From Pseudomonadota bacterium (GTDB taxonomy: Bacteria; Pseudomonadota; Gammaproteobacteria; SZUA-229): DNA of 7,625 nucleotides. Under the pieces are notes generated by a model, which was given only the letters and a program-made list of their open reading frames with translations, searched no databases and was not told the origin of the DNA. The position numbers were made by a program, and so were the translations under genes. The stretch is taken from the NCBI GenBank assembly GCA_015222965.1, contig JADFWF010000118.1, positions 1 through 7,625 of the forward strand. Reading direction: 5' to 3'. Numbering within the stretch: position 1 is the stretch's first letter; each line of letters starts with the position of its first letter. Positions 1-7,625 of the stretch are shown piece after piece.

Positions 1-2
1 AT

Positions 3-1142
3 CTAAAATAATTCAAGTCTTTCCAGGAACCAGTAAACACCGATTACTGATATAAAAACCGAGCCAGGTACAACGACAATTTTTCGGTAATTAAGTTTAT
101 CTTTAAACCAGGTTCGCAATAAAACAAACGCCATCAATATTACCGCAAGCTGCCCCAGTTCTACACCCACATTGAAACTGATCAATGCCACTGCAAAATC
201 ATCTGCAGGCATACCAAAATCTGACAGTACTCCGGCAAATCCCAGCCCATGTAACAATCCGAACAGGAAAACCAGAAATAACCGGCTCTTATGCAACTCT
301 TTGACGAGTATGTTTTCAATACCGACATAGGCGATGGACAATGCGATTAGCGGCTCGACAACACTGGGGGGCAATTCAACAACATTATTCATCGATAATG
401 CAAGCGTAATCGTATGCGCCACTGTGAACATGGTCACCTGCCATAATAATGGCGGCAGTCGTGTTGACAATAAAAACAGGCCGAGGATAAATAATATGTG
501 ATCAAGACCTTTGGGCACGATATGCTCGAAGCCTATCTCAATATATGAAGCAATGACCTCCAGAGTTGACTGCCTGGCAACAATTTCCGTAAGCGAGAAT
601 AATTCACTCGCCTTATCATCCTTTAACCATTGCCACTGTGACCAGTGCCATTGATCATTCTCCGTATCTACCTGTCTGACCCGGACCGCATTATCACCGA
701 ACTTAGACGGATAATACCACTGTAAAACATCTGCTGATCGCGGCAGTTTGCCAGCGATGGTTATGATGCTGATCCGCGGAACCTTGGTATAACCAGTGGG
801 TGGGATGTCGACAGAGACAACGTGCAGATCGACTGATTCACCTGCCACGATTACTCCGATCGATTGTAGAAATTGCAGCCTGAAACTGTTAAACGCAAGC
901 ATCAGCTCATCGGCAGGCATTTTTCGAAAGTCATCATATTCATCAGCATTAGGCGCATCCTGAGTATTTTTATACTGCGCATTGATGCCAGTCAGCAGTG
1001 CTTCGATACTTGCACGAACCTCAATATTTAACGTTCTATCCTGGTCTACATTTATCTCAACCAGTGCCGGTTTGACAACATCGGCCGAAGCGGTACTGTA
1101 AGACAGACAGCTGAGAAAGAGAAAAACTATTAGCCTTTTCAT
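3..1142 (-). CDS. HupE/UreJ-family membrane protein with exported N-terminal domain
   Basis: This gene encodes an integral inner-membrane protein of the HupE/UreJ family. Members next to hydrogenase or urease genes have been linked to nickel or cobalt uptake; the substrate of the long form seen here is not established. From the start at 1142 the product is 379 residues. It begins with a signal peptide (MKRLIVF, a hydrophobic core, then ASA as likely cleavage site), followed by an extracytoplasmic domain of about 180 residues. The C-terminal 180 residues form about six membrane segments. They carry the family signatures FEHIVPKGLDH (histidines and aspartate likely to bind metal), FTVAHT, YVGIEN, FGLLHGLGFAG and FNVGVELGQ. 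An in-frame ATG at 1163 would add seven residues before the signal peptide, which fits export less well; neither start has a clear Shine-Dalgarno sequence. The stop is TAG at 3-5, so the gene is complete. No hydrogenase or urease gene is visible. Family assignment is firm; transport function is inferred. Confidence 0.85.
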   Translation of the reverse strand: MKRLIVFLFLSCLSYSTASADVVKPALVEINVDQDRTLNIEVRASIEALLTGINAQYKNTQDAPNADEYDDFRKMPADELMLAFNSFRLQFLQSIGVIVAGESVDLHVVSVDIPPTGYTKVPRISIITIAGKLPRSADVLQWYYPSKFGDNAVRVRQVDTENDQWHWSQWQWLKDDKASELFSLTEIVARQSTLEVIASYIEIGFEHIVPKGLDHILFILGLFLLSTRLPPLLWQVTMFTVAHTITLALSMNNVVELPPSVVEPLIALSIAYVGIENILVKELHKSRLFLVFLFGLLHGLGFAGVLSDFGMPADDFAVALISFNVGVELGQLAVILMAFVLLRTWFKDKLNYRKIVVVPGSVFISVIGVYWFLERLELF

Positions 1143-1324
1143 AAGAACGCGGATAATACACATATTTTGAATAATAAATGAATAAATTTCTTACAAAAAC
1201 GTCTAGTTATGGATGTAATTTAATCACTTAACTAACCTTTTATTTTCATTTGCGTTATTATTTGCACTCAAAATAAAAAAACAAAATAATAACCATAAAA
1301 CCATATTTTAGATGAGGAATCTCC
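1143..1324. promoter_or_regulatory. AT-rich divergent intergenic region (HupE-like gene / soxB)
   Basis: This gap lies between two divergent genes and must hold the promoters of both, unless they are transcribed from elsewhere. It is markedly AT-rich, especially 1240-1310, with long A and T runs. Possible -35-like hexamers for soxB are TTGCGT (1250-1255) and TTGCAC (1262-1267), but neither has a convincing -10 at the right distance. An imperfect inverted repeat (about 1255-1264 and 1282-1292) may be only low-complexity noise. I see no gene or RNA in it. A sigma-70 promoter cannot be fixed by eye here. Confidence 0.4.
1314..1318 (+). promoter_or_regulatory. Ribosome binding site of soxB
   Basis: GAGGA lies six bases before the ATG at 1325, a good Shine-Dalgarno match and spacing. 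It supports this start, which also places the twin-arginine signal at the very N-terminus as expected. Confidence 0.8.
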
Positions 1325-3265
1325 ATGCCTACAATTGATCGCCGTACGTTCTTGAAACTTATGGGATTAAGCGCCACTGCAAGTGGTGCTGGTCTGTTAT
1401 CTGCCTGCAACGAACAAGCCCCCGTTGTCAGCAACCCTGTAGCAGCCGAAGCTGCTCTGATACCAGATAACTTCTACGACCTGCCCATGCAAGGTAACGT
1501 GCGCGTTCTGCATACCACCGACTTCCACGGCCAGTTATTACCGGTTTATTTTAGAGAGCCAAACGTAAACCTGGGTGTTGGTGATGCCTTAGGCCGCCCG
1601 CCTCATCTGGTCGGCAATAAACTGCTTGAAGCGATGAACCTAAAAGCAGGCACACCTCAATCTTACGCTTACACCTACCTGGATTTTGAAAACGCCGCTG
1701 CCAAATACGGCAGGATGGGCGGTTTCCCACAGATGAAAACGCTGTTAGACCGTCTGCGTAAACAGGCCGGTGGCAAACAGAACACGGTGACCCTCGATGG
1801 CGGTGATCTATGGCAAGGATCTGGCACATCACTATGGACACGCGGTGTTGATATGGTTGAAGCGTCAAATATCCTTGGCGTTGACGTCATGGTCGGCCAC
1901 TGGGAGTTCACCTATAAGGAAGAAGAAGTTTTAAGCAACGTCGCCCTGTTCAAAGGCGACTTTATCGGTCAGAACGTTCGTGTTAAAGAAGACTCCCTGA
2001 TGGATGATAAATATATGGAGCTGGTCGATGCTAACGACGGCCGTGGTCTGTATGATGAAGATGCCGGTTACGCCTTCCAGCCCTATGTCATAAAAGAGAT
2101 CAATGGCGCAAAGATATGTATCGTCGGCCAGGCATTCCCGCGTACCGGTAATGCCAACCCGCCGGAGTTCTTCCCGGACTGGTCGTTTGGCCTGCGTGAA
2201 GACGACATGATCGAACTGGTGGAAATGATCCGTGAAGAAGAAAAACCTGACGCGATCGTACTGCTGTCGCACAACGGTATGGATGTCGACATAAAAATGG
2301 CTGAACGCGTACCGGGTTTGAATGCGGTATTTGGCGGCCACACACATGATGGCGTACCTGAGCCAATCAAAGTTAAAAATGTTGAAGGCCATGACTGCTG
2401 GGTAACCAATGCCGGTTCTAACGGTAAATTTGTCGGTGTCATGGATTTTGATATCGTTGATGGCAAAGTCAAGAGCATGAATTACAACATGCTGCCTATC
2501 ATTGCGAACGCGTTGCCGGCAGATAAAGAGATGCAGGCATACATCGATCAGATGCGCAGTACCAAGTACGATGAAAATATTGTCGAGAGCCGTGTTAAAG
2601 AGAAGTATTACAGTAAAGCACGTTTAGGCAAAAGCTATGCTGAAATCCTGGACGAAAAACTCGCCATCGCCGATCGACTGCTCTACCGTCGTGGCAACTT
2701 CATGGGCACCTGGGACCAGATCCTGTGTAATGCACTGCGCGAAGAGTACGATGCCGATGTAGCGATGTCAGCCGGCGTACGCTGGGGCACCACTACCCTC
2801 AAAGGCGACTGGATCACCATGGAAGATGTGATGACACAATGCTCACTGACCTATGGTGAAACTTATGTCACCGAGATGACCGGTCATGACCTGTTAAATA
2901 TTCTTGAGCAGGTAGCAGATAACCTGTTTGACCCGGATCCTTACCTGCAGTCCGGTGGCGACATGGTTCGTGTCGGCGGCATGGATTACACCATCGACCC
3001 GACCAAACCTCTCTATGAGCGTCTCACCGATGCCCGTCTGGATAATGGCCATTTAATCGAAGCGGATAAAACCTACAAGATTGCCGGCTGGGCGCAGGTC
3101 AACAATACACCTGATGGCCGCCTGATGTGGGATGTTGTGCGCGATTACATCATCAAGAACAAAGGCAAGGACAATGTTTTAAAACTGCCTAAGATCAATC
3201 ATCCTAAACTGGTTAACGTTGCCAGTAATCCGGGTATCGCTGATTATCCTGGTGAAGCCAGTTAA
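1325..3265 (+). CDS. soxB: SoxB, thiosulfohydrolase of the Sox thiosulfate-oxidation system
   Basis: SoxB hydrolyses the terminal sulfone group from the cysteine of the SoxYZ carrier, releasing sulfate, in the periplasm. The protein (646 residues) opens with a Tat signal (DRRTFLK, residues 5-11) and a lipobox-like LLSAC ending at Cys28, so it may be a lipoprotein. The metallophosphoesterase-fold domain shows the expected metal ligands: TTDFHGQ (64-70, Asp66 and His68), DGGDLWQGS (158-166, Asp161), VGHWEFTY (190-197, His192), LSHNGMD (314-320, His316) and GGHTHDG (337-343). The C-terminal 5'-nucleotidase-like domain has YRRGNF (454-459), MSAGVRWGTT, TEMTGHDL and QSGGDMVRVGG (542-552), all typical of SoxB. 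VGHWEF in place of the GNHE of true 5'-nucleotidases separates it from UshA-like enzymes. It is longer than the roughly 560-590 residues I recall as usual, apparently through inserts near 221-250 and 411-436. No other sox gene is in view. It ends just before a shared terminator. The family call is very secure. Confidence 0.97.
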   Translation: MPTIDRRTFLKLMGLSATASGAGLLSACNEQAPVVSNPVAAEAALIPDNFYDLPMQGNVRVLHTTDFHGQLLPVYFREPNVNLGVGDALGRPPHLVGNKLLEAMNLKAGTPQSYAYTYLDFENAAAKYGRMGGFPQMKTLLDRLRKQAGGKQNTVTLDGGDLWQGSGTSLWTRGVDMVEASNILGVDVMVGHWEFTYKEEEVLSNVALFKGDFIGQNVRVKEDSLMDDKYMELVDANDGRGLYDEDAGYAFQPYVIKEINGAKICIVGQAFPRTGNANPPEFFPDWSFGLREDDMIELVEMIREEEKPDAIVLLSHNGMDVDIKMAERVPGLNAVFGGHTHDGVPEPIKVKNVEGHDCWVTNAGSNGKFVGVMDFDIVDGKVKSMNYNMLPIIANALPADKEMQAYIDQMRSTKYDENIVESRVKEKYYSKARLGKSYAEILDEKLAIADRLLYRRGNFMGTWDQILCNALREEYDADVAMSAGVRWGTTTLKGDWITMEDVMTQCSLTYGETYVTEMTGHDLLNILEQVADNLFDPDPYLQSGGDMVRVGGMDYTIDPTKPLYERLTDARLDNGHLIEADKTYKIAGWAQVNNTPDGRLMWDVVRDYIIKNKGKDNVLKLPKINHPKLVNVASNPGIADYPGEAS

Positions 3266-3292
3266 ATAGAATAAAGTCACGATCGAGTTTAT

Positions 3293-3327
3293 AAAAAGCC
3301 TCGAAGATAATTCTTCGAGGCTTTTTT
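3293..3327. terminator. Bidirectional rho-independent terminator between soxB and purL
   Basis: A perfect 10-bp stem (GCCTCGAAGA at 3298-3307, TCTTCGAGGC at 3312-3321) closes a four-base loop, TAAT. It is preceded by five A (3293-3297) and followed by six T (3322-3327), so it reads as an intrinsic terminator on both strands. It starts 28 bases after the soxB stop and lies about 40 bases beyond the purL stop, so it can end both convergent transcripts. Confidence 0.93.
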
Positions 3328-3365
3328 CTATCAATAACTTTTTCACTTTTCATTATTCATTGTCT

Positions 3366-6300
3366 TCACCCAGTGAAGACCCTCGCGTTTCTAAACATCC
3401 GCATCCACGGTGAATCTTCCTGCCACTCATCCGGATGCCATGAGTGCTGCACTGTTCTAAATACCCGTTCAGGGTGTGGCATCATGATAGTCGCACGTCC
3501 ATCATCGTTACAAAATCCTGTCAGACCTTCAGGTGAACCATTTGGATTTAACGGGTATGTCTCTGTTGCCCGTGTATCGTGGTCGACGAAACGCATTATC
3601 GATTTTGCATTTTGGCGTTGTTCATCTGATTTATATTCTGCACGTCCTTCACCATGAGCAACAGCGATCGGCATATGCGAACCAGCCATGCCCTGCATCA
3701 ATATCGACGGCGACTCCATCACTTCAACGAGACTGAAACGCCCTTCGAACTGCTCTGAATTATTTCTTACAAAATGCGGCCAATGCTCTGCGCCGGGTAT
3801 TAAGGTCTTCAGGTTCGCCATCATCTGGCAGCCATTACATACGCCCAGGCTGAATGTATCATCACGGTTAAAGTAAGTTTCAAATACTTCGCGTGCGCGT
3901 GAGTTAAACAAGATCGATTTTGCCCAGCCCTCTCCCGCGCCTAATACATCACCATAAGAAAAACCACCGCAAGCAACCAGTCCTTTAAAATCATCAAACG
4001 AAAGTTTGCCACTGAGAATATCACTCATGTGCACATCGACGGCATTAAAACCGGCACGGTCGAAAGCCGCAGCCATCTCTATCTGGCCATTGACACCCTG
4101 TTCTCTTAATACAGCGATGTTCGGCTTAACACCTGTTTTCACATAAGGCGCAGCCACATCTTCATTTAGATCAAAGCTTATCTTTGTGTTTAAACCCCTA
4201 TCACTTTTTGCGATAGCGTCAAATTCCTGTTGCGCGCACTCAGGATTATCACGAAGACGTTGCATCTGATAACTTGTTTCACTCCATACCTGTTGTAACG
4301 GGATACGTGATGCAGAAAATACCGGGATACCGTTATTGTTTATCGTGACCTGATCATCTTCATATATCCGGCCAAGCTCGTGTACACAATCTGCCAGGTC
4401 TGCCGCAGCAAATGCTGCTTCAATATCTTGCAGATCATCACAGCGGATCTGCATTACACCACCGACTTCCTCATTGAATAATACCGACACTGCATCACTA
4501 TCATTATCATGCAGCATCGAATCGAGCTGAATATTCAGCCCGCAGTGTCCGGCAAAAGCCATCTCACAAAGACAGGCAAAAAGGCCACCGTCAGAACGAT
4601 CGTGCCAGGCGATAATCTTCCCCTGGCTGTTCAATTCCTGGAACACATTAAAGAATGCTTTTAACTGCAGCGCATCATCTACATCCGGCGGCACATCACC
4701 GATCTGTTTGCAGGTCTGTGCTAACGCGGAACCACCTAAACGGTTTTCACCAAAACCCAGGTCGATCAGCAGCAGTCCCGTGTCATCTATATCAGTGCGA
4801 ATCTGCGGGGTTAATGTTTTACGCACGTCCGTTACCGGGGTAAATGCGGTAATGACTAAAGATAAAGGTGCAGTAACAGATTTATCAACGGCGCCGTCTT
4901 TCCATACCGTTTTCATCGACATGGAATCTTTACCGACAGGAATAGTAAGTCCCAGTTGAGGACAGATTTCCATACCGACCGTTTTGACGGTGTCGTATAA
5001 AACTGCATCTTCACCAGGGTGTCCGGCTGGCGCCATCCAGTTTGCCGACAGTTTTATATCGGACAGCTTAGCTATCGAAGAAGCCATGATATTGGTGATC
5101 GATTCCGCGATCGCCATACGGGCAGATGCAGGACCATCGAGCAATGCAATTGGCGTGCGCTCGCCGATCGCCATGGCCTCACCGCAATAACTTTCATAAG
5201 AAGAAGTCGTTACTGCCACATCAGCGACTGGCACCTGCCAGGGACCGACCATCTGGTCTCGTGTCACCATGCCAGTAACGGTACGGTCACCGATAGTGAT
5301 AAGGAATGTTTTATTGGCAACTGATGGCAGCCTCAATACATTAAATGCCGCTTCCGTTATATCGATGGCATGTGTATCAAGCGCATCCTGTTTTACATCA
5401 ACGCGTTTTACATCACGCAGCATTTTTGGTGGTTTGCCTAACAACACATCAAGCGGCATATCCACCGGGTAATTGTCAAAATGTCTGTCGTGGACTTTTA
5501 AGGTTTTAGCTTCAGTGGTGTCGCCTAAAATTGCATAGGGACAACGTTCGCGCTGACACAACTTTTTAAAATCATCGATACGCTCAGGATGAATCGCAAG
5601 CACATAACGCTCCTGTGACTCATTGCTCCAGATCTGCATCGGTGTCATGCCCGGCTCGTCATTGTGAACTTCACGCAGTTCAAACTCGGCACCGCGGCCT
5701 CCGTCGTAGACCAGTTCAGGTAAAGCATTTGATAGACCACCCGCGCCCACATCATGGATCGACAGGATGGGATTATTGCCTATCTGTGACCAGCAGCCAT
5801 CGATAACTTCCTGGCAGCGTCTTTCCATCTCCGGGTTGCCCCGCTGCACCGAAGCAAAATCAAGATCCTCTGCACTGGCGCCGCTGTCCATCGATGAAGC
5901 AGCACCGCCGCCTAATCCGATCAGCATCGCCGGACCACCCAGTACCACGATCGGCGTACCAACAGGTAGTTGAAGTTTTTCGATATCCGGTTCACGAATA
6001 TTACCGTAACCACCGGCAAGCATGATGGGCTTATGATAACCACGAACTTCTTCGCTCGGCTTTCCATCAATCATGGGCCCGGAAACTTTCTCTTCAAAGG
6101 TTCGGAAATAACCAGCAATATTCGGTCGTCCAAACTCGTTATTAAAGGCTGCTGAACCAATCGGCCCTTCCAGCATGATATCCAGCGCAGAAACAATTCG
6201 CTCGGGTTTGCCATAATCTGTTTCCCAGGATTGACCATAACCAGGAATTTTCAGATTAGAAACAGAAAAACCGCTCAGACCCACTTTAGGTTTGGAGCCA

Positions 6301-7277
6301 CGACCTGTCGCACCCTCATCACGGATCTCACCGCCGGCTCCGGTTGCCGCACCAGGGAATGGTGAGATTGCTGTCGGATGGTTATGCGTTTCGACCTTCA
6401 TCAAAATTGCGATATGTTCATCATGATATTCATATTGATGAGACTCGCCGTCTGGCACAAAACGTTTTGCTGAATGTGAAGCGATCACCGATGAGTTATC
6501 ACTGTAGGCGCTGAGGACATCGACCGAATGTGACTCATAAGTATTACGTATCATATTAAATAGAGACCGGTCCTGCTGCTCACCATCGATAACCCAATCA
6601 GCATTAAATATCTTATGGCGGCAGTGTTCTGAATTAGCCTGTGCAAACATCATCAGCTCAGCATCAACAGGATTGCGCTTTATCGAAGTGAAATGCGCCA
6701 TCAAATAATCAATTTCATCACCTGACATCGCAAGGCCCAGACGCTGATTAGCCTCATTTAAAGCTTCGACACCCTGCTCAAGAATATTGATCGATTCACC
6801 TGGAGACGGCTCATGATGACCAAACAGGCAATTTGCCGAATCCAGATCATCTAGCACCATTTCTATCATGCGATCATGCAGGCAGTCTGCAACTAGCTGC
6901 TGATTTTTTTCATCCCATTGAAAACCGTCGCCACACTGAACATGATAAGCAACACCGCGTTCGATCCGATTGATGAACTCCAGGCTGCAGTTATGGGCGA
7001 TATCCGTCGCTTTAGATGACCAGGGAGATATGGTGCCGGCGCGCGGCACTGTCAGAAATAATTTACCTTCGCTGGAAGTCTCGGCTACATGGGGGCCGTA
7101 GCGCAGCAGTTTTTCGAGAACACCGGTCTCATCGGTATCCAGCGTTCTGTCAGCATTAACAAAGTGCACAAAATGGGCATTGAGCTGTTCGACGCCAGGT
7201 AAAACTGACTTAAGCTGATTTAGTAATTTTTCCTGACGAAATGTTGATAAAGCGGGTGAACCAATGAATGTCTGCAT
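3366..7277 (-). CDS. purL: Phosphoribosylformylglycinamidine synthase (FGAM synthase), long single-chain PurL
   Basis: PurL is the cytoplasmic enzyme of the fourth step of de novo purine synthesis: FGAR, glutamine and ATP give FGAM, glutamate, ADP and phosphate. At 1303 residues it matches the large proteobacterial form (about 1295), which fuses the PurS-like, synthase and glutaminase parts that are separate proteins in Bacillus. The N-terminus ([14 protein letters not shown]) aligns with known PurL, which fixes the start. The linker and first synthase half include [19 protein letters not shown] (195-213), [10 protein letters not shown] (215-224), [18 protein letters not shown] (294-311) and a glycine-rich segment near 312-327. 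[13 protein letters not shown] lies at 454-466 and [12 protein letters not shown] at 779-790. The glutaminase domain (about 1050-1303) has the nucleophile Cys1147 in GVCNGCQ and the His1268-Glu1270 pair in PHPER. No frameshift or missing catalytic residue is seen. The Shine-Dalgarno region is weak. It converges with soxB and diverges from ssrA, so it is probably monocistronic. Confidence 0.98.
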   Translation of the reverse strand: MQTFIGSPALSTFRQEKLLNQLKSVLPGVEQLNAHFVHFVNADRTLDTDETGVLEKLLRYGPHVAETSSEGKLFLTVPRAGTISPWSSKATDIAHNCSLEFINRIERGVAYHVQCGDGFQWDEKNQQLVADCLHDRMIEMVLDDLDSANCLFGHHEPSPGESINILEQGVEALNEANQRLGLAMSGDEIDYLMAHFTSIKRNPVDAELMMFAQANSEHCRHKIFNADWVIDGEQQDRSLFNMIRNTYESHSVDVLSAYSDNSSVIASHSAKRFVPDGESHQYEYHDEHIAILMKVETHNHPTAISPFPGAATGAGGEIRDEGATGRGSKPKVGLSGFSVSNLKIPGYGQSWETDYGKPERIVSALDIMLEGPIGSAAFNNEFGRPNIAGYFRTFEEKVSGPMIDGKPSEEVRGYHKPIMLAGGYGNIREPDIEKLQLPVGTPIVVLGGPAMLIGLGGGAASSMDSGASAEDLDFASVQRGNPEMERRCQEVIDGCWSQIGNNPILSIHDVGAGGLSNALPELVYDGGRGAEFELREVHNDEPGMTPMQIWSNESQERYVLAIHPERIDDFKKLCQRERCPYAILGDTTEAKTLKVHDRHFDNYPVDMPLDVLLGKPPKMLRDVKRVDVKQDALDTHAIDITEAAFNVLRLPSVANKTFLITIGDRTVTGMVTRDQMVGPWQVPVADVAVTTSSYESYCGEAMAIGERTPIALLDGPASARMAIAESITNIMASSIAKLSDIKLSANWMAPAGHPGEDAVLYDTVKTVGMEICPQLGLTIPVGKDSMSMKTVWKDGAVDKSVTAPLSLVITAFTPVTDVRKTLTPQIRTDIDDTGLLLIDLGFGENRLGGSALAQTCKQIGDVPPDVDDALQLKAFFNVFQELNSQGKIIAWHDRSDGGLFACLCEMAFAGHCGLNIQLDSMLHDNDSDAVSVLFNEEVGGVMQIRCDDLQDIEAAFAAADLADCVHELGRIYEDDQVTINNNGIPVFSASRIPLQQVWSETSYQMQRLRDNPECAQQEFDAIAKSDRGLNTKISFDLNEDVAAPYVKTGVKPNIAVLREQGVNGQIEMAAAFDRAGFNAVDVHMSDILSGKLSFDDFKGLVACGGFSYGDVLGAGEGWAKSILFNSRAREVFETYFNRDDTFSLGVCNGCQMMANLKTLIPGAEHWPHFVRNNSEQFEGRFSLVEVMESPSILMQGMAGSHMPIAVAHGEGRAEYKSDEQRQNAKSIMRFVDHDTRATETYPLNPNGSPEGLTGFCNDDGRATIMMPHPERVFRTVQHSWHPDEWQEDSPWMRMFRNARVFTG

Positions 7278-7345
7278 TTTTAGGTCTGGCTTATTAGGAT
7301 TTTAATTATTGTAATACCGTCCTGTAGCCTGAAACGGCGACCAGA

Positions 7346-7377
7346 CAGGGTGAAATTTAAGGCAGAATTTTACCCTG
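7346..7377. repeat. Inverted repeat with 12-base arms upstream of purL and ssrA
   Basis: CAGGGTGAAATT (7346-7357) and AATTTTACCCTG (7366-7377) are complementary at 11 of 12 positions, separated by eight bases. In plus-strand RNA the odd pair is a G-U wobble, giving an unbroken 12-bp stem; in minus-strand RNA it is an A-C mismatch. No T tract follows on either strand, so it does not look like an intrinsic terminator. Position suggests an operator dyad or a structured RNA leader, but no known regulator motif is recognised. Confidence 0.6.
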
Positions 7378-7442
7378 ATTTAGTCAGCAAGTCGCGTTCT
7401 GTGCGTGATATTGCACTTGTAATTTACGTATTCGAACATATA

Positions 7443-7472
7443 TTAAATATAACGAGTCAGATGTCGTATAAT
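7443..7472 (+). promoter_or_regulatory. Probable ssrA promoter
   Basis: A perfect -10 hexamer, TATAAT, sits at 7467-7472. A weak -35 candidate, TTAAAT, lies at 7443-7448 with an 18-base spacer. The predicted start near 7479 would give a precursor with a leader of about 20 bases before mature tmRNA, which fits the known 5' trimming of pre-tmRNA by RNase P. The -10 lies inside a short dyad (7463-7478). Confidence 0.55.
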
Positions 7473-7500
7473 AACGACAGAACTTGACCGTTCTACTTTA

Positions 7501-7625
7501 GGGGATGACATGGCTTCGACGTGGGTAGCAAAACCTGAGGTGCATGCAGAGGTGCAAAGTTCCTCTTAAAACCGTTTGCAAAACTTATAGTTGCCAACGA
7601 CGACAACTACGCTTTAGCAGCTTAA
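7501..7625 (+). ncRNA. ssrA: tmRNA (SsrA), 5' part, cut by the window end
   Basis: tmRNA frees stalled ribosomes by trans-translation together with SmpB and tags the unfinished protein for proteolysis. The mature 5' end is placed at GGGGATGACATGGCTTCGACG, which matches the conserved tRNA-like start of the family. Pseudoknot PK1 can be read directly: stem one AGAGG (7548-7552) with CCTCT (7562-7566), stem two TGCAAA (7553-7558) with TTTGCA (7575-7580). The resume codon GCC (7593) follows ATAGTT, as in E. coli, where it follows TAGTC, and lies at nucleotide 93, close to the E. coli position (about 90). Only about the first third is present; the later pseudoknots, the T arm and the CCA end lie beyond the window. 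The start coordinate is inferred from family homology. Confidence 0.96.
7593..7625 (+). other. ssrA: tmRNA tag-peptide reading frame (ANDDNYALAA)
   Basis: The ten codons from GCC at 7593 encode ANDDNYALAA and end with TAA at 7623-7625, the last bases of the window. The C-terminal YALAA is the part recognised by ClpXP and ClpAP, and the N-terminal AND..NY part by the SspB adaptor in E. coli. It differs from the E. coli tag ANDENYALAA by Asp for Glu at position 4, a form I recall from Pseudomonas. Confidence 0.95.

Larger units (their letters stand above)
7278..7500. promoter_or_regulatory. Divergent intergenic region between purL and ssrA
   Basis: This 223-base gap separates purL (leftward) from ssrA (rightward). 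A possible purL -10 box, TACAAT on the minus strand, lies at 7308-7313; the best -35 candidate upstream (GTTTCA, 7330-7335, 16-base spacer) matches the consensus at only three positions. I saw no convincing match to the E. coli PurR operator. The gap also holds a long inverted repeat and an ssrA promoter candidate, listed separately. I see no supportable gene in it. Confidence 0.45.

Noticed and set aside
1142..1163. Upstream ATG as start of the HupE-like gene
   Set aside because: It adds MCIIRVL before an otherwise normal signal peptide (MKRLIVF) and has no Shine-Dalgarno sequence; kept only as an alternative.
1255..1292. Imperfect inverted repeat in the AT-rich gap before soxB
   Set aside because: The arms are made almost only of A and T and do not align without a one-base gap; such pairs are expected by chance in this composition.
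1551..2478. Several minus-strand open frames of 78-153 codons inside soxB
   Set aside because: They lie wholly within a strongly recognised gene, overlap one another, show no known domain, and their translations look like antisense reading of soxB.
1325..3265. UshA-type 5'-nucleotidase instead of SoxB
   Set aside because: The GHWEF motif in place of GNHE, and YRRGNF and GGDMVRVGG in the C-terminal domain, are SoxB hallmarks.
3373..6155. Many plus-strand open frames of 61-101 codons inside purL
   Set aside because: All are antisense to a complete, well-conserved purL; their products are low in recognisable features and none has convincing start signals.
7501..7625. Integrative element attached at ssrA
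   Set aside because: tmRNA genes are common integration sites, but insertion occurs at the 3' end, which is outside the window; nothing visible here indicates an element.

Overview
The window looks like core chromosome of a sulfur-oxidising gammaproteobacterium. Three things point there. There is a complete soxB gene (thiosulfate oxidation). The purL gene encodes the long single-chain PurL typical of Gamma- and Betaproteobacteria. The tmRNA gene carries the proteolysis tag ANDDNYALAA, a form known from pseudomonads and related Gammaproteobacteria. Base composition is moderate and looks even across the genes, and I see no transposase, integrase, phage gene or CRISPR array. I cannot name a genus from this sequence alone.

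Layout, left to right. On the minus strand (3-1142) lies a HupE/UreJ-family membrane protein with an exported N-terminal domain. An AT-rich gap of about 180 bases separates it from the divergent plus-strand gene soxB (1325-3265). soxB encodes a Tat-exported, dimanganese-type thiosulfohydrolase that may be lipid-anchored. soxB converges on purL (minus strand, 3366-7277), and one hairpin with A and T tracts on its two sides can terminate both transcripts. purL encodes formylglycinamidine ribonucleotide synthase of purine biosynthesis. A 223-base gap follows, holding a 12-bp-arm inverted repeat and a good -10 box. The window then ends inside ssrA (tmRNA, from 7501), exactly on the tag stop codon.

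The genes do not form one pathway. soxB stands alone without soxXA, soxYZ or soxCD in view; scattered sox genes are common in gammaproteobacterial sulfur oxidisers. The HupE/UreJ gene and soxB share only an upstream region, so a regulatory link is possible but unproven. purL and ssrA are housekeeping genes. I found no strong case for an undescribed system. The points most worth a second look are the SoxB features (lipobox after a Tat signal, apparent insertions, changed family motifs) and the two dyads between purL and ssrA.
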